Positions 33,041 to 39,753 of a stretch of DNA of 64,000 nucleotides are shown piece by piece. The notes below the pieces were generated by a model. It saw only the letters and a list, made by a program, of their open reading frames with translations. It was not told the origin of the DNA and did no database searches. The position numbers were made by a program, and so were the translations under genes. This DNA comes from Cellulomonas uda (GTDB taxonomy: Bacteria > Actinomycetota > Actinomycetes > Actinomycetales > Cellulomonadaceae), in the NCBI RefSeq assembly GCF_006538705.1, contig NZ_BJLP01000004.1, positions 1 through 64,000 on the forward strand, written 5' to 3'. Numbering within the stretch: the stretch's first letter is position 1; each line of letters starts with the position of its first letter.

Positions 33041-33246
33041 CGCGCGCCGCCGATGAGCGTCAGGACGATGCGCTGCGCGGACGAGCCGAAGACCAGGCGC
33101 GCGCCGCGCGAGCCGACCCAGGCGGTGACGGTCTCGATCGAGTCGCCGCGCTCGAGTCGCTTCGCGACCCGGGCGACGAGCAGCCGCAGTTGCGTGGAGC
33201 CGGGGTTGGCGACCAGCGTCGCGACGGTGGGGGTGGTGGACGACAT
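33037..33246 (-). CDS. Small phage early protein
   Basis: The protein has 69 residues, basic, with possible helix-strand pattern (QLRLLVARVAKRLERGDSIE, TVTAWVGSRGARLVFGSSAQ). It starts 38 bases after the preceding stop, where GGAAGGCACCCCC gives a ribosome site. No recognised family. Confidence 0.6.
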   Translation of the reverse strand: MSSTTPTVATLVANPGSTQLRLLVARVAKRLERGDSIETVTAWVGSRGARLVFGSSAQRIVLTLIGGAR

Positions 33247-33284
33247 GGGGGTGCCTTCCGAAGGTCGGGGGTGGGGGTGTGGGA

Positions 33285-33608
33285 TCAGCGCGCGCGCGGC
33301 GCGGGGAGCGGCGGACCGGCCGCGAGCGCGGCGTCGAGCTCGTCGAGTGCGACGTCGAGACGGTCCGCCGCGCGGCGGTACAGCTCGAGGTGGAGGTCGA
33401 CGTCGCTCTCGTCGCGCCGCATCAGCGGCCCCAGGGCCCTGGCGAGCTGCTCCGCACGCTCGTGCGCGCTGCGGACCGCGGCGGCGCGGCGGCGCTGGGA
33501 CGGGCCTGGCCTGGCGACCCAGGGCGAGGTCGGCGAGAAGACACCGCCACCGTCGACGTCGGTGCCAGCGGTGGGGCCGAACACCTCGCGGGGCGTCGGG
33601 GCGGTCAT
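33285..33608 (-). CDS. Phage early hypothetical protein
   Basis: The protein has 107 residues from ATG 33608, which overlaps the previous stop (ATGA). The first half is flexible; the second is a charged helix ([40 protein letters not shown]) likely to form a coiled coil. Function unknown. Confidence 0.62.
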   Translation of the reverse strand: MTAPTPREVFGPTAGTDVDGGGVFSPTSPWVARPGPSQRRRAAAVRSAHERAEQLARALGPLMRRDESDVDLHLELYRRAADRLDVALDELDAALAAGPPLPAPRAR

Positions 33609-34756
33609 GCCTGCCGCCGGGCGTCGTAGTCGTGGAACTCGACCGTGCCGTCGATGCGGGCCGCGGCGTGCTGCGCGACGACGATGTCGGCGCACACGGT
33701 GTGCACGGTCCGGTGGCGGGTCATCACGACCGGGACGCGGGTCGCGAGCGGGACCGCGAGACCGATGGTCGGGGATGACGAGGGGGAGTCGTCACCCCCG
33801 ACCCGGCCCTCCCCCGCGTCGCCGACGGTTCCCACCGTCGACGCGTGCACCGAGGGGGAAGCACTCGGCGCGCCGGCCGCGAGCATGGCGCCGTGCGCCG
33901 AGACGACCTCGGGGGAGCGGACGCCGGCCCCGTACATCGCCGCGAGCGCGGTGCGGTTGAAGACGCACTCCTCGCGGACGCAGTCCGCGCGGTAGCAGTA
34001 GCCGGACTGGTGGTGCGAGGCGGCCCGGGCGAGCCACGCCGCGCGCTCCGCGGTCACGTCGACCGGGCCGAGCGCTACCTTCGGGGCGTCAGTGATCGTC
34101 GACAGAGGAGCGAGACCATGGGGTACCTGCGGTACGGGGGCGTCGAGTACACGGCCAACGACAGCGTCCTGGAGACCTTCCGGCCGGTCGTGGCGCGCGT
34201 CATCGACGAGGGCGGGTCCCTCTGGGCCTCGCTGTTCGACGGCGAGGCCGTCGCGCGAATCCTGGTCAGCCCCGGTGTGCCGCTGACCCTCGCGACCGAC
34301 GGCAGCGGGACGTTCGCCCAGGACGCCGCAGAGCGGTGGCTGGCCGACGCGCGCGCCGGGCGCGTCATCAAGCTGTCGTGCCTTGATGTGCTGTGCGACT
34401 GCCCGCTGCGAGAGTCGAGCCACTGACGCGCACGGGTCACACACCGCGGCGAACGCGGGCGCCTCGCGCGAGCTCTTGTCCAGGTGAACGATCTGGCACC
34501 GCGCAAGCGCGGGGAGCTTCGCACCGCACGCCTCACAGAGGCCGCTCGCTCGGCTCAGGACCGCTGCGTGGAGCGAGGACGTTGCGCGCAGCGCGGACGT
34601 TGCACGCGCGGCGACGGTCTCAGCGTCGAGCCCGGCCAACTCCCAGACGATGATCGGCGGTTGGCGGTCGGCCATCCGCGCGAGAGCCCACCCGAGCAGC
34701 CCGAGCACGAGCAGCGCCACGGCCGCAGCGAGCACGCCGGCACTCGCCGGGCTCAC
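33605..34756 (-). CDS. Long phage frame, probably two genes in one frame around an opposite-strand gene
   Basis: The frame is open for 383 codons but is heterogeneous. Codons from ATG 34756 to about 34420 have strong GC3 and read as a membrane-anchored protein (VLAAAVALLVLGLLGWALA, then CEACGAKLPALARCQIVHLD and CDPC, a zinc-ribbon or HNH-like set). The middle, 34426-34118, is antisense to a plus-strand gene with much better codon use and looks non-coding on this strand. From about GTG 34057 it again reads as protein (SGYCYRADCVREECVFNRTA … VEFHDYDARRQA). Either two proteins or one gene interrupted by an insertion. ATG 34756 overlaps the Cro-like gene stop. Confidence 0.5.
   Translation of the reverse strand: MSPASAGVLAAAVALLVLGLLGWALARMADRQPPIIVWELAGLDAETVAARATSALRATSSLHAAVLSRASGLCEACGAKLPALARCQIVHLDKSSREAPAFAAVCDPCASVARLSQRAVAQHIKARQLDDAPGARVGQPPLCGVLGERPAAVGREGQRHTGADQDSRDGLAVEQRGPEGPALVDDARHDRPEGLQDAVVGRVLDAPVPQVPHGLAPLSTITDAPKVALGPVDVTAERAAWLARAASHHQSGYCYRADCVREECVFNRTALAAMYGAGVRSPEVVSAHGAMLAAGAPSASPSVHASTVGTVGDAGEGRVGGDDSPSSSPTIGLAVPLATRVPVVMTRHRTVHTVCADIVVAQHAAARIDGTVEFHDYDARRQA
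34118..34426 (+). CDS. Opposite-strand phage gene (moron candidate), unknown function
   Basis: The protein has 102 residues. ATG 34118 follows AGAGGAG (34104-34110) at good spacing, and nearly all third codon positions are G or C, while the antisense frame is poor, so this strand is the coding one. The start, MGYLRYGGVEYTANDSVLET, and the body, IDEGGSLWASLFDGEAVARI, loosely resemble short actinobacterial proteins that begin MG-L-Y-G (DUF7882-like), but I am not certain. TACCTT at 34076-34081 may be a -10. As a lone plus-strand gene in a minus-strand operon, it could be expressed in the lysogen. Confidence 0.65.
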   Translation: MGYLRYGGVEYTANDSVLETFRPVVARVIDEGGSLWASLFDGEAVARILVSPGVPLTLATDGSGTFAQDAAERWLADARAGRVIKLSCLDVLCDCPLRESSH

Positions 34757-35025
34757 GACGCACTCCGGTGAAGGAGCGCAGCCGGGTCGACCTCGAGCAG
34801 CTCGGCGACCGCGACGATCTCGTCGACGTCGAACGGGACGCGCCCGTTCAGCCGGTTCGAGACGGCCTGCTGCGTGAGACGCAGACGATCGGCGACGAGC
34901 GCCTGCGAGATCCGCTTGCGCGCCATCTCGGCCCGCACGTTGCCGGTCACGATCGCCGTGGCCGGCCGGGGGAACAGCCGCCGCACCTTCTGCGAGTGCG
35001 CCACACTTTCAGCGTATCTGGTCAT
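34753..35025 (-). CDS. Cro-like XRE-family regulator, first gene of the lytic operon
   Basis: The protein has 90 residues from ATG 35025. That ATG was chosen over upstream ones because a TATACC -10 element ends seven bases before it, giving a leaderless mRNA; the upstream frame has no ribosome site. The HTH lies at residues 38-62 (RISQALVADRLRLTQQAVSN), followed by FDVDEIVAVAELLEVDPAAL, the usual XRE tail. It is clearly homologous to the divergent regulator at 35139 (shared EMAR, LTQQ/ITQQ and DEL/DEI-VLA blocks). It heads the whole minus-strand early operon, the position of Cro. Confidence 0.8.
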   Translation of the reverse strand: MTRYAESVAHSQKVRRLFPRPATAIVTGNVRAEMARKRISQALVADRLRLTQQAVSNRLNGRVPFDVDEIVAVAELLEVDPAALLHRSAS

Positions 35026-35138
35026 GGGGAGAGGTATACACGCAGAAAGCGTGCAGCGCAAGCGTGTCGCGCACACTGGTCGCGTTTCGCCCGCACAGCC
35101 ATTGCGCGCCACACGCTACAACGAGTAGAGTGCTCGCT
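35026..35138. promoter_or_regulatory. Divergent immunity-switch promoters and operators
   Basis: Leftward promoter (minus strand): -35 TTGCGC at 35061-35056, 17-base spacer, -10 TATACC at 35038-35033, ATG seven bases on. Rightward promoter: -35 TTGCGC at 35102-35107, 18-base spacer, -10 TAGAGT at 35126-35131, ATG seven bases on. Both spacings imply leaderless mRNAs. A 12-bp motif AGCGTGNNGCGC occurs at 35048-35059 and 35061-35072 as a direct tandem over the leftward -35, and inverted at 35106-35117 at the rightward promoter. A partial fourth copy is at 34998-35007 inside the Cro-like gene. Confidence 0.7.
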
Positions 35139-35438
35139 ATGAGCACGCAGATCAGCACCCTCGTCCCGCTCGCGGAGCGGCCTCTGCACCAGCGCGTCGC
35201 GGCCGTGATCCGCGGCGAGATGGCGCGCTACGAGATCACGCAGGCGCGCGTCGCCGCACTGCTGGGCATCACGCAGCAGTCGGTGTCGCGCAAGCGTGCC
35301 GGCCAGACGCCGTACACGCTCGATGAGCTCGAAGTCCTCGCGCCGCTGTTCGCGACGACCCCCGACGAGCTGCTCCGAGCCGCGCGGGATCTGCGCCCCG
35401 TCGACCCCACCGCTGGCGGCACGCAATCCGCGGATTAA
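35139..35438 (+). CDS. Presumed phage repressor (XRE HTH), prophage-truncated form with attR core at its 3' end
   Basis: In the lysogen this encodes 99 residues. ATG 35139 follows a -10 (TAGAGT) by seven bases; an ATG frame extension from 35064 is unlikely. HTH at residues 34-54 (ITQARVAALLGITQQSVSRK), then LDELEVLAPLFATTPDELL. The final codons are phage sequence plus the attachment core; the TAA stop at 35436-35438 uses the first host base after the core. In the excised circle the frame continues for 32 codons at 1244-1339, giving 131 residues. It is transcribed toward attP and int, like rep of BPs-type mycobacteriophages, and is homologous to the divergent Cro-like protein. Confidence 0.82.
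   Translation: MSTQISTLVPLAERPLHQRVAAVIRGEMARYEITQARVAALLGITQQSVSRKRAGQTPYTLDELEVLAPLFATTPDELLRAARDLRPVDPTAGGTQSAD
35428..35437. other. attR core
   Basis: CCGCGGATTA, identical to 1236-1245. Phage repressor codons lie to the left, host tRNA-Lys sequence (AAAGTCCGCTGC) to the right. The last core base plus host AA… forms the stop codon of the truncated repressor. Confidence 0.88.
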
Positions 35439-35472
35439 AAGTCCGCTGCTCTGCCAGTTGAGCTAGAGGCCC
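35428..35472 (-). pseudogene. 5' half of host tRNA-Lys(UUU), separated by prophage integration
   Basis: On the minus strand it reads acceptor GGGCCTC, D arm GCTCAACTGGCAGAGC and anticodon arm with loop CTTTTAA (anticodon TTT), then diverges into phage sequence (GATTGCGTGCCGCC) that cannot form the T arm or acceptor. With 1208-1245 it rebuilds a proper tRNA-Lys. The native promoter, upstream on the host side, would now transcribe into phage DNA antisense to the repressor gene. Confidence 0.9.
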
Positions 35473-35542
35473 GGGACCGCACACCGACTGCCACCCCGAA
35501 GCGCTCGGGTGACACTCGGTCGTCGGCCGTCCGCGGTACAGG

Positions 35543-36034
35543 CTACGGGCGCCCCCGCCAGCGGGTGTGCGACTTCAGGTAGCGGCGGACGGTCTCCGCG
35601 GAGACCGCGTGGTCGACGACATCCGGCTCGCCCGACGTCGTCAGGGTGCCGACGACCTCGCCGCCGACGCGCAGCGGCACCGACCCGCCGTGCGCCTTGA
35701 AACGGTCGTGGTCGACGTCGAGAAGCTCGTCAAAGGGCGTGCCCGCGGCCTCGTGGCGGCGGCGGACCAGCAGCGACGCCTCGCCGAAGCGGTGCACGAC
35801 CCGCGCCTTGCCCTCGAGCCAGGGCAGGTTGTCCGCGCCGGTCGAGCCGGTCAGTGCCTGGAAGACCGCCTCGCCGTGCAGCTCGACGCGCACCGCGAGG
35901 TTCGCGCCGCGCTCGCGGATGACGGCGACGGCCAGCAGACCGAGGTCCACGGCGTCGTCCTGCGTGAACGCCGGCAGGTCGAGCACGGGCTCGGCCTCGA
36001 GGTCGGCGACGGTGAAGGTGGGCAGGTCGGTCAC
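35543..36034 (-). CDS. Heme-degrading-domain / UPF0303 family protein
   Basis: The protein has 163 residues from GTG 36034 (AGGA nine bases upstream; earlier in-frame starts lack one). The pattern LLAVAVIRERGANLAVRVEL, RHEAAGTPFDELLDVDHDRF, AHGGSVPLRVGGEVVGTLTT and SGEPDVVDHAVSAETVRRYL is that of the HbpS/GlcG-like UPF0303 family. The biochemical role of UPF0303 is not firmly known. It is the first host gene right of attR and stands alone on the minus strand. Confidence 0.85.
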   Translation of the reverse strand: MTDLPTFTVADLEAEPVLDLPAFTQDDAVDLGLLAVAVIRERGANLAVRVELHGEAVFQALTGSTGADNLPWLEGKARVVHRFGEASLLVRRRHEAAGTPFDELLDVDHDRFKAHGGSVPLRVGGEVVGTLTTSGEPDVVDHAVSAETVRRYLKSHTRWRGRP

Positions 36035-36083
36035 GGGACCATCCTGCTGCATGCCGGGTGGCGGTGGCCGCATCGCAGGCCTG

Positions 36084-36803
36084 CTAGGCCGGGAGCACGT
36101 ACCGGCACATCAGCAGGTAGTGCAGCACGGCGGCGAGCACGACGAGGATGTGCCAGATCTCGTGGAACCCGAGCACGCCGGGCGCCGGGTTGGGCCGCTC
36201 GACGACGAAGATGACGAACCCTACGCAGTACACCAGCCCGCCGGCGGCGAGGAGCACGTACGCCCCGACGGGCAGGGAGACCCCGGAGCCGACGAGCAGC
36301 ACCGGCATCCAGCCCATCGCGATGTACAGCGTGTTCGTCACGTACTTGGGCAGGTCGCGCAGCGACGACCGCAACGCGATGCCGACCGCGGCGACCGCCC
36401 AGACCGCTCCCAGCACGGTCCAGCCGTACGCGTTGCGGAACAGCACCAGCACCATGGGCGTCGTCGTCCCGGCGATGAGGACGAATACCGATGCGTAGTC
36501 GAGCGTGCGCAGCACCCGGTTGACGCGCGGGCCGCCGTCGATGCCGTGGTGCAGCGTGCTGGCGACGAACAGCAGGAGCACGGAGGCGGCGTAGACGCTG
36601 AGCCCGACGATCGTCCAGACGTCACCGTCGGCGACCGCCTGGGTGACGAGCAGCGCACCGCCGACGAGCGCGAAGCAGCTCGCCGCGAGGTGGGAGATGG
36701 TGTTGATCCGCTCGTCGGTGACGTGCACGCTGCCGTCGCGGCTGAGCCGCGGGAGGGGCGTCGCCCCAGGCTCCGACGTGGTGTCTGCGGACGTGCTCTG
36801 CAC
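36084..36803 (-). CDS. Hemolysin III family (PAQR-type) membrane protein
   Basis: The protein has 239 residues with seven probable membrane helices. The conserved PAQR/hemolysin III residues are visible: INTISHLAASC at the start, FVASTLHHGI, LRTLDYASVFVLIAGTTTP and the C-terminal FHEIWHILVVLAAVLHY (the HxxxH metal site). In bacteria the function is unclear; despite the name it is not shown to lyse cells here. Good start with a strong AGGAGGAACG ribosome site. Confidence 0.92.
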   Translation of the reverse strand: MQSTSADTTSEPGATPLPRLSRDGSVHVTDERINTISHLAASCFALVGGALLVTQAVADGDVWTIVGLSVYAASVLLLFVASTLHHGIDGGPRVNRVLRTLDYASVFVLIAGTTTPMVLVLFRNAYGWTVLGAVWAVAAVGIALRSSLRDLPKYVTNTLYIAMGWMPVLLVGSGVSLPVGAYVLLAAGGLVYCVGFVIFVVERPNPAPGVLGFHEIWHILVVLAAVLHYLLMCRYVLPA

Positions 36804-36877
36804 CGTTCGTTCCTCCTGGTGAGCCGTCGACCCGGCTCGCCCGGGAGCCTACCCGCGCTCGTGACCGACCGTGCCGA

Positions 36878-37195
36878 TCACCCGTGGCCGCCGCGGTCGA
36901 CGGTGCGCCGCAGAGCCTCGATCTGGGCGCTGAGCTCGTCGAGGCGGGCCATGATCTGCGCGCTCGTCGCGTCGGTCACGCCCGCCTGCATGCGCTCGTG
37001 CCGGGCGCGCTCGACGAAGCTCGAGGTGATCGCGGCGGTGACGATCGCGACGAAGGCGATGGCCTCGAGCATGAAGAATGCCCGAGCGCCTTCCCGATCC
37101 CGTTGGACGGGACCACGTCGCCGTAGCCGACTGTGGTGACGGTCTGCAGCGCCCACCACATGGCGGTGCCGAGGTCGGCCGCGCAGGGGTCGCGC
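36878..37195 (-). pseudogene. Remnant of a two-TM potassium channel, truncated and frameshifted
   Basis: A pore loop and selectivity filter, WWALQTVTTVGYGDVVPSNG, is followed in a different frame by the inner helix and cytoplasmic tail (FFMLEAIAFVAIVTAAITSS, then a coiled coil ending RLDELSAQIEALRRTVDRGG). The frame change falls near 37085-37095. Everything 5' of the pore (first helix, start) is missing, because the sequence abuts the GNAT gene. The two pieces belong to one channel gene that has decayed. A sequencing error could explain the shift but not the missing 5' part. Confidence 0.8.
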
Positions 37196-37293
37196 GCACC
37201 GCCCGCTGCGGGTACCTGTCCATCCGTCCGCCGCGACGTGGAGGTCCGCGCAATGCCCTTGCCGAGCCCACGCGTGTTCCGGAGACTGCGTCG

Positions 37294-37722
37294 GTGCCCG
37301 ACACCACGCTCGTCCGCGCCGCGCGCACCGACGACGCCGACCAGGTCTGGCCGCTCGCCCGCGACTTCGCGACGTCGTTCACCCCGCAGCGCGACGCGTT
37401 TGACGCGACCTGGCGGGACCTGCGTGAGGCGCCCGGCGCGCTCGTCGCGGTCGCCGAGTCCGCCGGCCGGGTCGTCGGATACCTGCTCGCCCACCGCCAC
37501 CTGACGTTCCTCGCCAACGGCCCGGTCGCCTGGGTGGAGGAGGTGATGGTCGCCGAGACCCACCGCAGGTCGGGCGTCGGCGGCGAGCTCGTGCGGTTCG
37601 CCGAGCGCTGGGCGCAGGAGCACGGCGCCGCCTACGTCGCGCTCGCGAGCCGCCGAGCCGGCCCGTTCTACACCGCGCTCGGCTACGACGTCTCGGCGAC
37701 CTTCTTCAAGAAGCCCCTCTGA
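37294..37722 (+). CDS. GNAT family N-acetyltransferase
   Basis: The protein has 142 residues from GTG 37294, eight bases after GGAGA. It has a complete GNAT fold: VRAARTDDADQVWPLARDFA, the strand VAVAESAGRVVGYLLAHRHL, the acetyl-CoA motif MVAETHRRSGVGGELVRFAE (R-x-x-G-x-G) and ALASRRAGPFYTALGYDVSA. Substrate unknown. It is divergent to the broken channel gene and appears to have replaced its 5' end. Confidence 0.9.
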   Translation: MPDTTLVRAARTDDADQVWPLARDFATSFTPQRDAFDATWRDLREAPGALVAVAESAGRVVGYLLAHRHLTFLANGPVAWVEEVMVAETHRRSGVGGELVRFAERWAQEHGAAYVALASRRAGPFYTALGYDVSATFFKKPL

Positions 37723-37918
37723 CCCCGACGGCTCGAGCCCGACGGTCGGCGCCGTGACCTGCTCCGGCCCGGCGACTGCTGACGGTGCGGTGCGAGCGCG
37801 TACGTCCTACGGGTGCGCTCGGGTCGCAGCGTCCGCACTCGGCGGACGGGGTGAGGGGGTCGTCTTCGTCCCGGCGACCGCCTGACCGTCCGTCCGTACA
37901 GTCCGTCCAGCGACGAGC

Positions 37919-37979
37919 GGACCGCCCCGTACCGCGTCGACCAGGGCAGGGAGCCTGGGCGGGCGGCACGGGGCGGTCC
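37919..37979. terminator. Inverted repeat downstream of the GH62 gene
   Basis: GGACCGCCCCGT (37919-37930) is the exact complement of ACGGGGCGGTCC (37968-37979). The loop is long (37 bases) and itself GC-rich. It lies between the GNAT gene and the stop of the GH62 gene at 38021 and may terminate both. The rest of 37723-38020 holds nothing that I recognise. Confidence 0.45.
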
Positions 37980-38020
37980 GGGTGGGGCGCCGCGAGGGCG
38001 TCCGGTTCAGCGCCAGGTGG

Positions 38021-39451
38021 TCAGCGCTGGAGCGTGAGCAGGCCCGGGCGGTACGGCAGCAGGCCGTAGTCGCCGCCCGAGCTCGGGCTGCGGCCCTGGT
38101 AGAGCAGGCGCAGGTTGCAGGGGTCGACCGTCATGGTCTGGTCGGCGCTGGTGCGCAGCAGCTCACCGTGGCTGATGTCGTTCGTCCACGTGGCACCGCT
38201 GTTCGCCTTGCCCGCGAACGGGTTCGACTCGGACGCCGCCTGCGGGGTCCAGGACCCGCCCAGGTCGGTCGCCGTGAAGGACCGGAAGTAGCGCCCCTGG
38301 CTGCCGATGGCCTCGACGATCATGAGGTACCGCTGCTGGCCCTGGAGCTTGTAGACCTGGACGGCCTCGAACAGGTTGTTCGTCGAGTCGGTCATGATCG
38401 TCGTGTAGTTCGACCCGAAGCTGCCGGGGAAGTTCCCGATCGGCATCGACGCCCGGTAGATCCGGCCGTTGTCGCCGGCGAAGAACAGGTACATGTTGCG
38501 GTCGTCGCCGATCAGCGCGTGGTCGATCGGGCCGGTCCCGGAGTTGGAGATGCTGCCGGAGAACAGCGTCTGCGCCGACGACCAGCTGTTGACGTTCGCC
38601 GGGTTCGACGACGTCCGGTAGGAGAACGCGGGACCGCCCCACTGGTAGGCCAGGACCCAGGTGTTCTTGGGCGCGAAGTAGAACAGCGACGGCGCGACCG
38701 CGCTGAACGGCATCGGGTTCTGGCTGGCCGAGGCCATCTGCGAGTACTCGGTGAACAGCCCGAAGTTCATCGAGCCCCACGAGCTGCCGAAGTCGTGCGT
38801 CGTGGCGTAGACGAGCTGCTGGCCGTTGTACCGCGCGACCGTGAAGTCCTTCAGCGACGCCCACCCCGAACGCGGCTGCGCCAACGCCCCCGTGGACGAC
38901 CAGCGGTACGACGACGGCAGCTGGCACGTGGTGGGGGGCGGGGTCTGCGTCGGGGTGGGTGTCGGGGTCGGCGTGGGGGTCGGCGTGGGGGTCTGCGTCG
39001 GGGTCTGCGTCGGGGTCTGCGTCGGGACGGTGCCGGTGCACGCGACGCCGTTGACGGCGAAGCCCGTCGGCGCAGGGTTCGACGAGCCGGCGCTGCCGAG
39101 GAAGCCGAACGAGGCGCTGGCGCCGGTGCCGAGCGCGCCGTTCCAGCTGACGCTGGAGGCGGACACCTGCGAGCCCGACGAGGTGACGTCGGCGTTCCAG
39201 GCCTGCTGGATCTTCTGGTCCGAGGACGGCCACGTCCACGTGACCTTCCACGACGAGATCGCCGAGCCGAGGTTGGTGACCTTGACGTCACCCTGGAACC
39301 CGCCGGGCCACTGGTTCTGGACGGTGTAGTCGACGCGGCAACCCTCGGCCGCGGTCGCGGAGCTCGCCGCGACGGTGAGGCCGCCGATCACGAGCGTGGC
39401 GGCGGACAGCAGCGCGGCTGCCGCCCGGGTGGACCTGGTACGGGTGGTCAT
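38021..39451 (-). CDS. Secreted alpha-L-arabinofuranosidase, CBM2-linker-GH62
   Basis: The protein has 476 residues from ATG 39451 (GAGGAG site). Signal peptide 1-35 ([20 protein letters not shown]…ATA). Residues about 36-137 are a CBM2 cellulose/xylan-binding module ([20 protein letters not shown] … closing Cys in VNGVACTG). A Pro-Thr-Gln linker (repeated PT/QT) follows, then a GH62 catalytic domain from [16 protein letters not shown]. The GH62 catalytic residues fit: Asp in [11 protein letters not shown], Asp in [11 protein letters not shown], Glu in [12 protein letters not shown]. The enzyme should release arabinose from arabinoxylan. Its catalytic domain is a near copy of that at 39754. 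Confidence 0.93.
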   Translation of the reverse strand: MTTRTRSTRAAAALLSAATLVIGGLTVAASSATAAEGCRVDYTVQNQWPGGFQGDVKVTNLGSAISSWKVTWTWPSSDQKIQQAWNADVTSSGSQVSASSVSWNGALGTGASASFGFLGSAGSSNPAPTGFAVNGVACTGTVPTQTPTQTPTQTPTPTPTPTPTPTPTQTPPPTTCQLPSSYRWSSTGALAQPRSGWASLKDFTVARYNGQQLVYATTHDFGSSWGSMNFGLFTEYSQMASASQNPMPFSAVAPSLFYFAPKNTWVLAYQWGGPAFSYRTSSNPANVNSWSSAQTLFSGSISNSGTGPIDHALIGDDRNMYLFFAGDNGRIYRASMPIGNFPGSFGSNYTTIMTDSTNNLFEAVQVYKLQGQQRYLMIVEAIGSQGRYFRSFTATDLGGSWTPQAASESNPFAGKANSGATWTNDISHGELLRTSADQTMTVDPCNLRLLYQGRSPSSGGDYGLLPYRPGLLTLQR

Positions 39452-39537
39452 TGGACGCTCCTCGGTCTGATGGACACGGGCCGTCCCGGTGCTCGGGAGA
39501 CGGCCACGGTGCCGTCCCACCACCGGTCGAACCACGG

Positions 39538-39553
39538 ATGTGAGCCTTCACAT
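39538..39553. promoter_or_regulatory. Palindromic operator upstream of CBM2-GH62
   Basis: ATGTGAGCCTTCACAT, a perfect inverted repeat (ATGTGA / TCACAT) with a 4-base centre, 87 bases before the ATG at 39451. The same element at the same distance precedes the second GH62 gene. Probably the binding site of a sugar-responsive (for example LacI-type) repressor; the regulator is not in the window. Confidence 0.6.
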
Positions 39554-39660
39554 TGCACCGCCGAGGAGCGCCTCCCGAAGGAGGTGGGCGCCGCCGAATC
39601 GATTCGCCGCCCGAGACCGACCCGAGCGTCGGCGCGCACCGGGCGTGCGGCAGGGACGCC

Positions 39661-39721
39661 GAGGCGCCCGCCTCGCGCCGGCCCGGCAGAGCCGGGAGCG
39701 GTGGTGCGAGGCGGGCGCCTC
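39661..39721 (-). terminator. Hairpin after the CBM13-GH62 gene
   Basis: GAGGCGCCCGCCTCGC (39661-39676) pairs perfectly with GCGAGGCGGGCGCCTC (39706-39721), 16 bp, with a 29-base loop that has its own small inverted repeat. It lies after the stop at 39754 on the minus strand, separating the two GH62 transcripts. Confidence 0.65.
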
Positions 39722-39753
39722 AGGGCGGGTCCAGCCAGGCCCGCCTGGAGGGA

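Larger units (their letters stand above)
1236..35437. mobile_element. Temperate siphophage prophage (about 34.2 kb), HK97-type head, integrated in tRNA-Lys(UUU)
   Basis: The ends are defined by the 10-bp direct repeat CCGCGGATTA at 1236-1245 and 35428-35437, each flanked by one half of the same tRNA gene. Inside are integrase, immunity regulators, early operon, terminase pair, portal, protease, capsid, connectors, tail tube, frameshifted tail chaperone, tape measure, minor tail proteins, endolysin and candidate holin in normal order. No structural gene is visibly broken, so the prophage may be inducible. Almost all phage genes are on the minus strand. Plus-strand exceptions are the integrase and its upstream gene, the repressor, and a moron-like gene at 34118. 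Confidence 0.95.
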
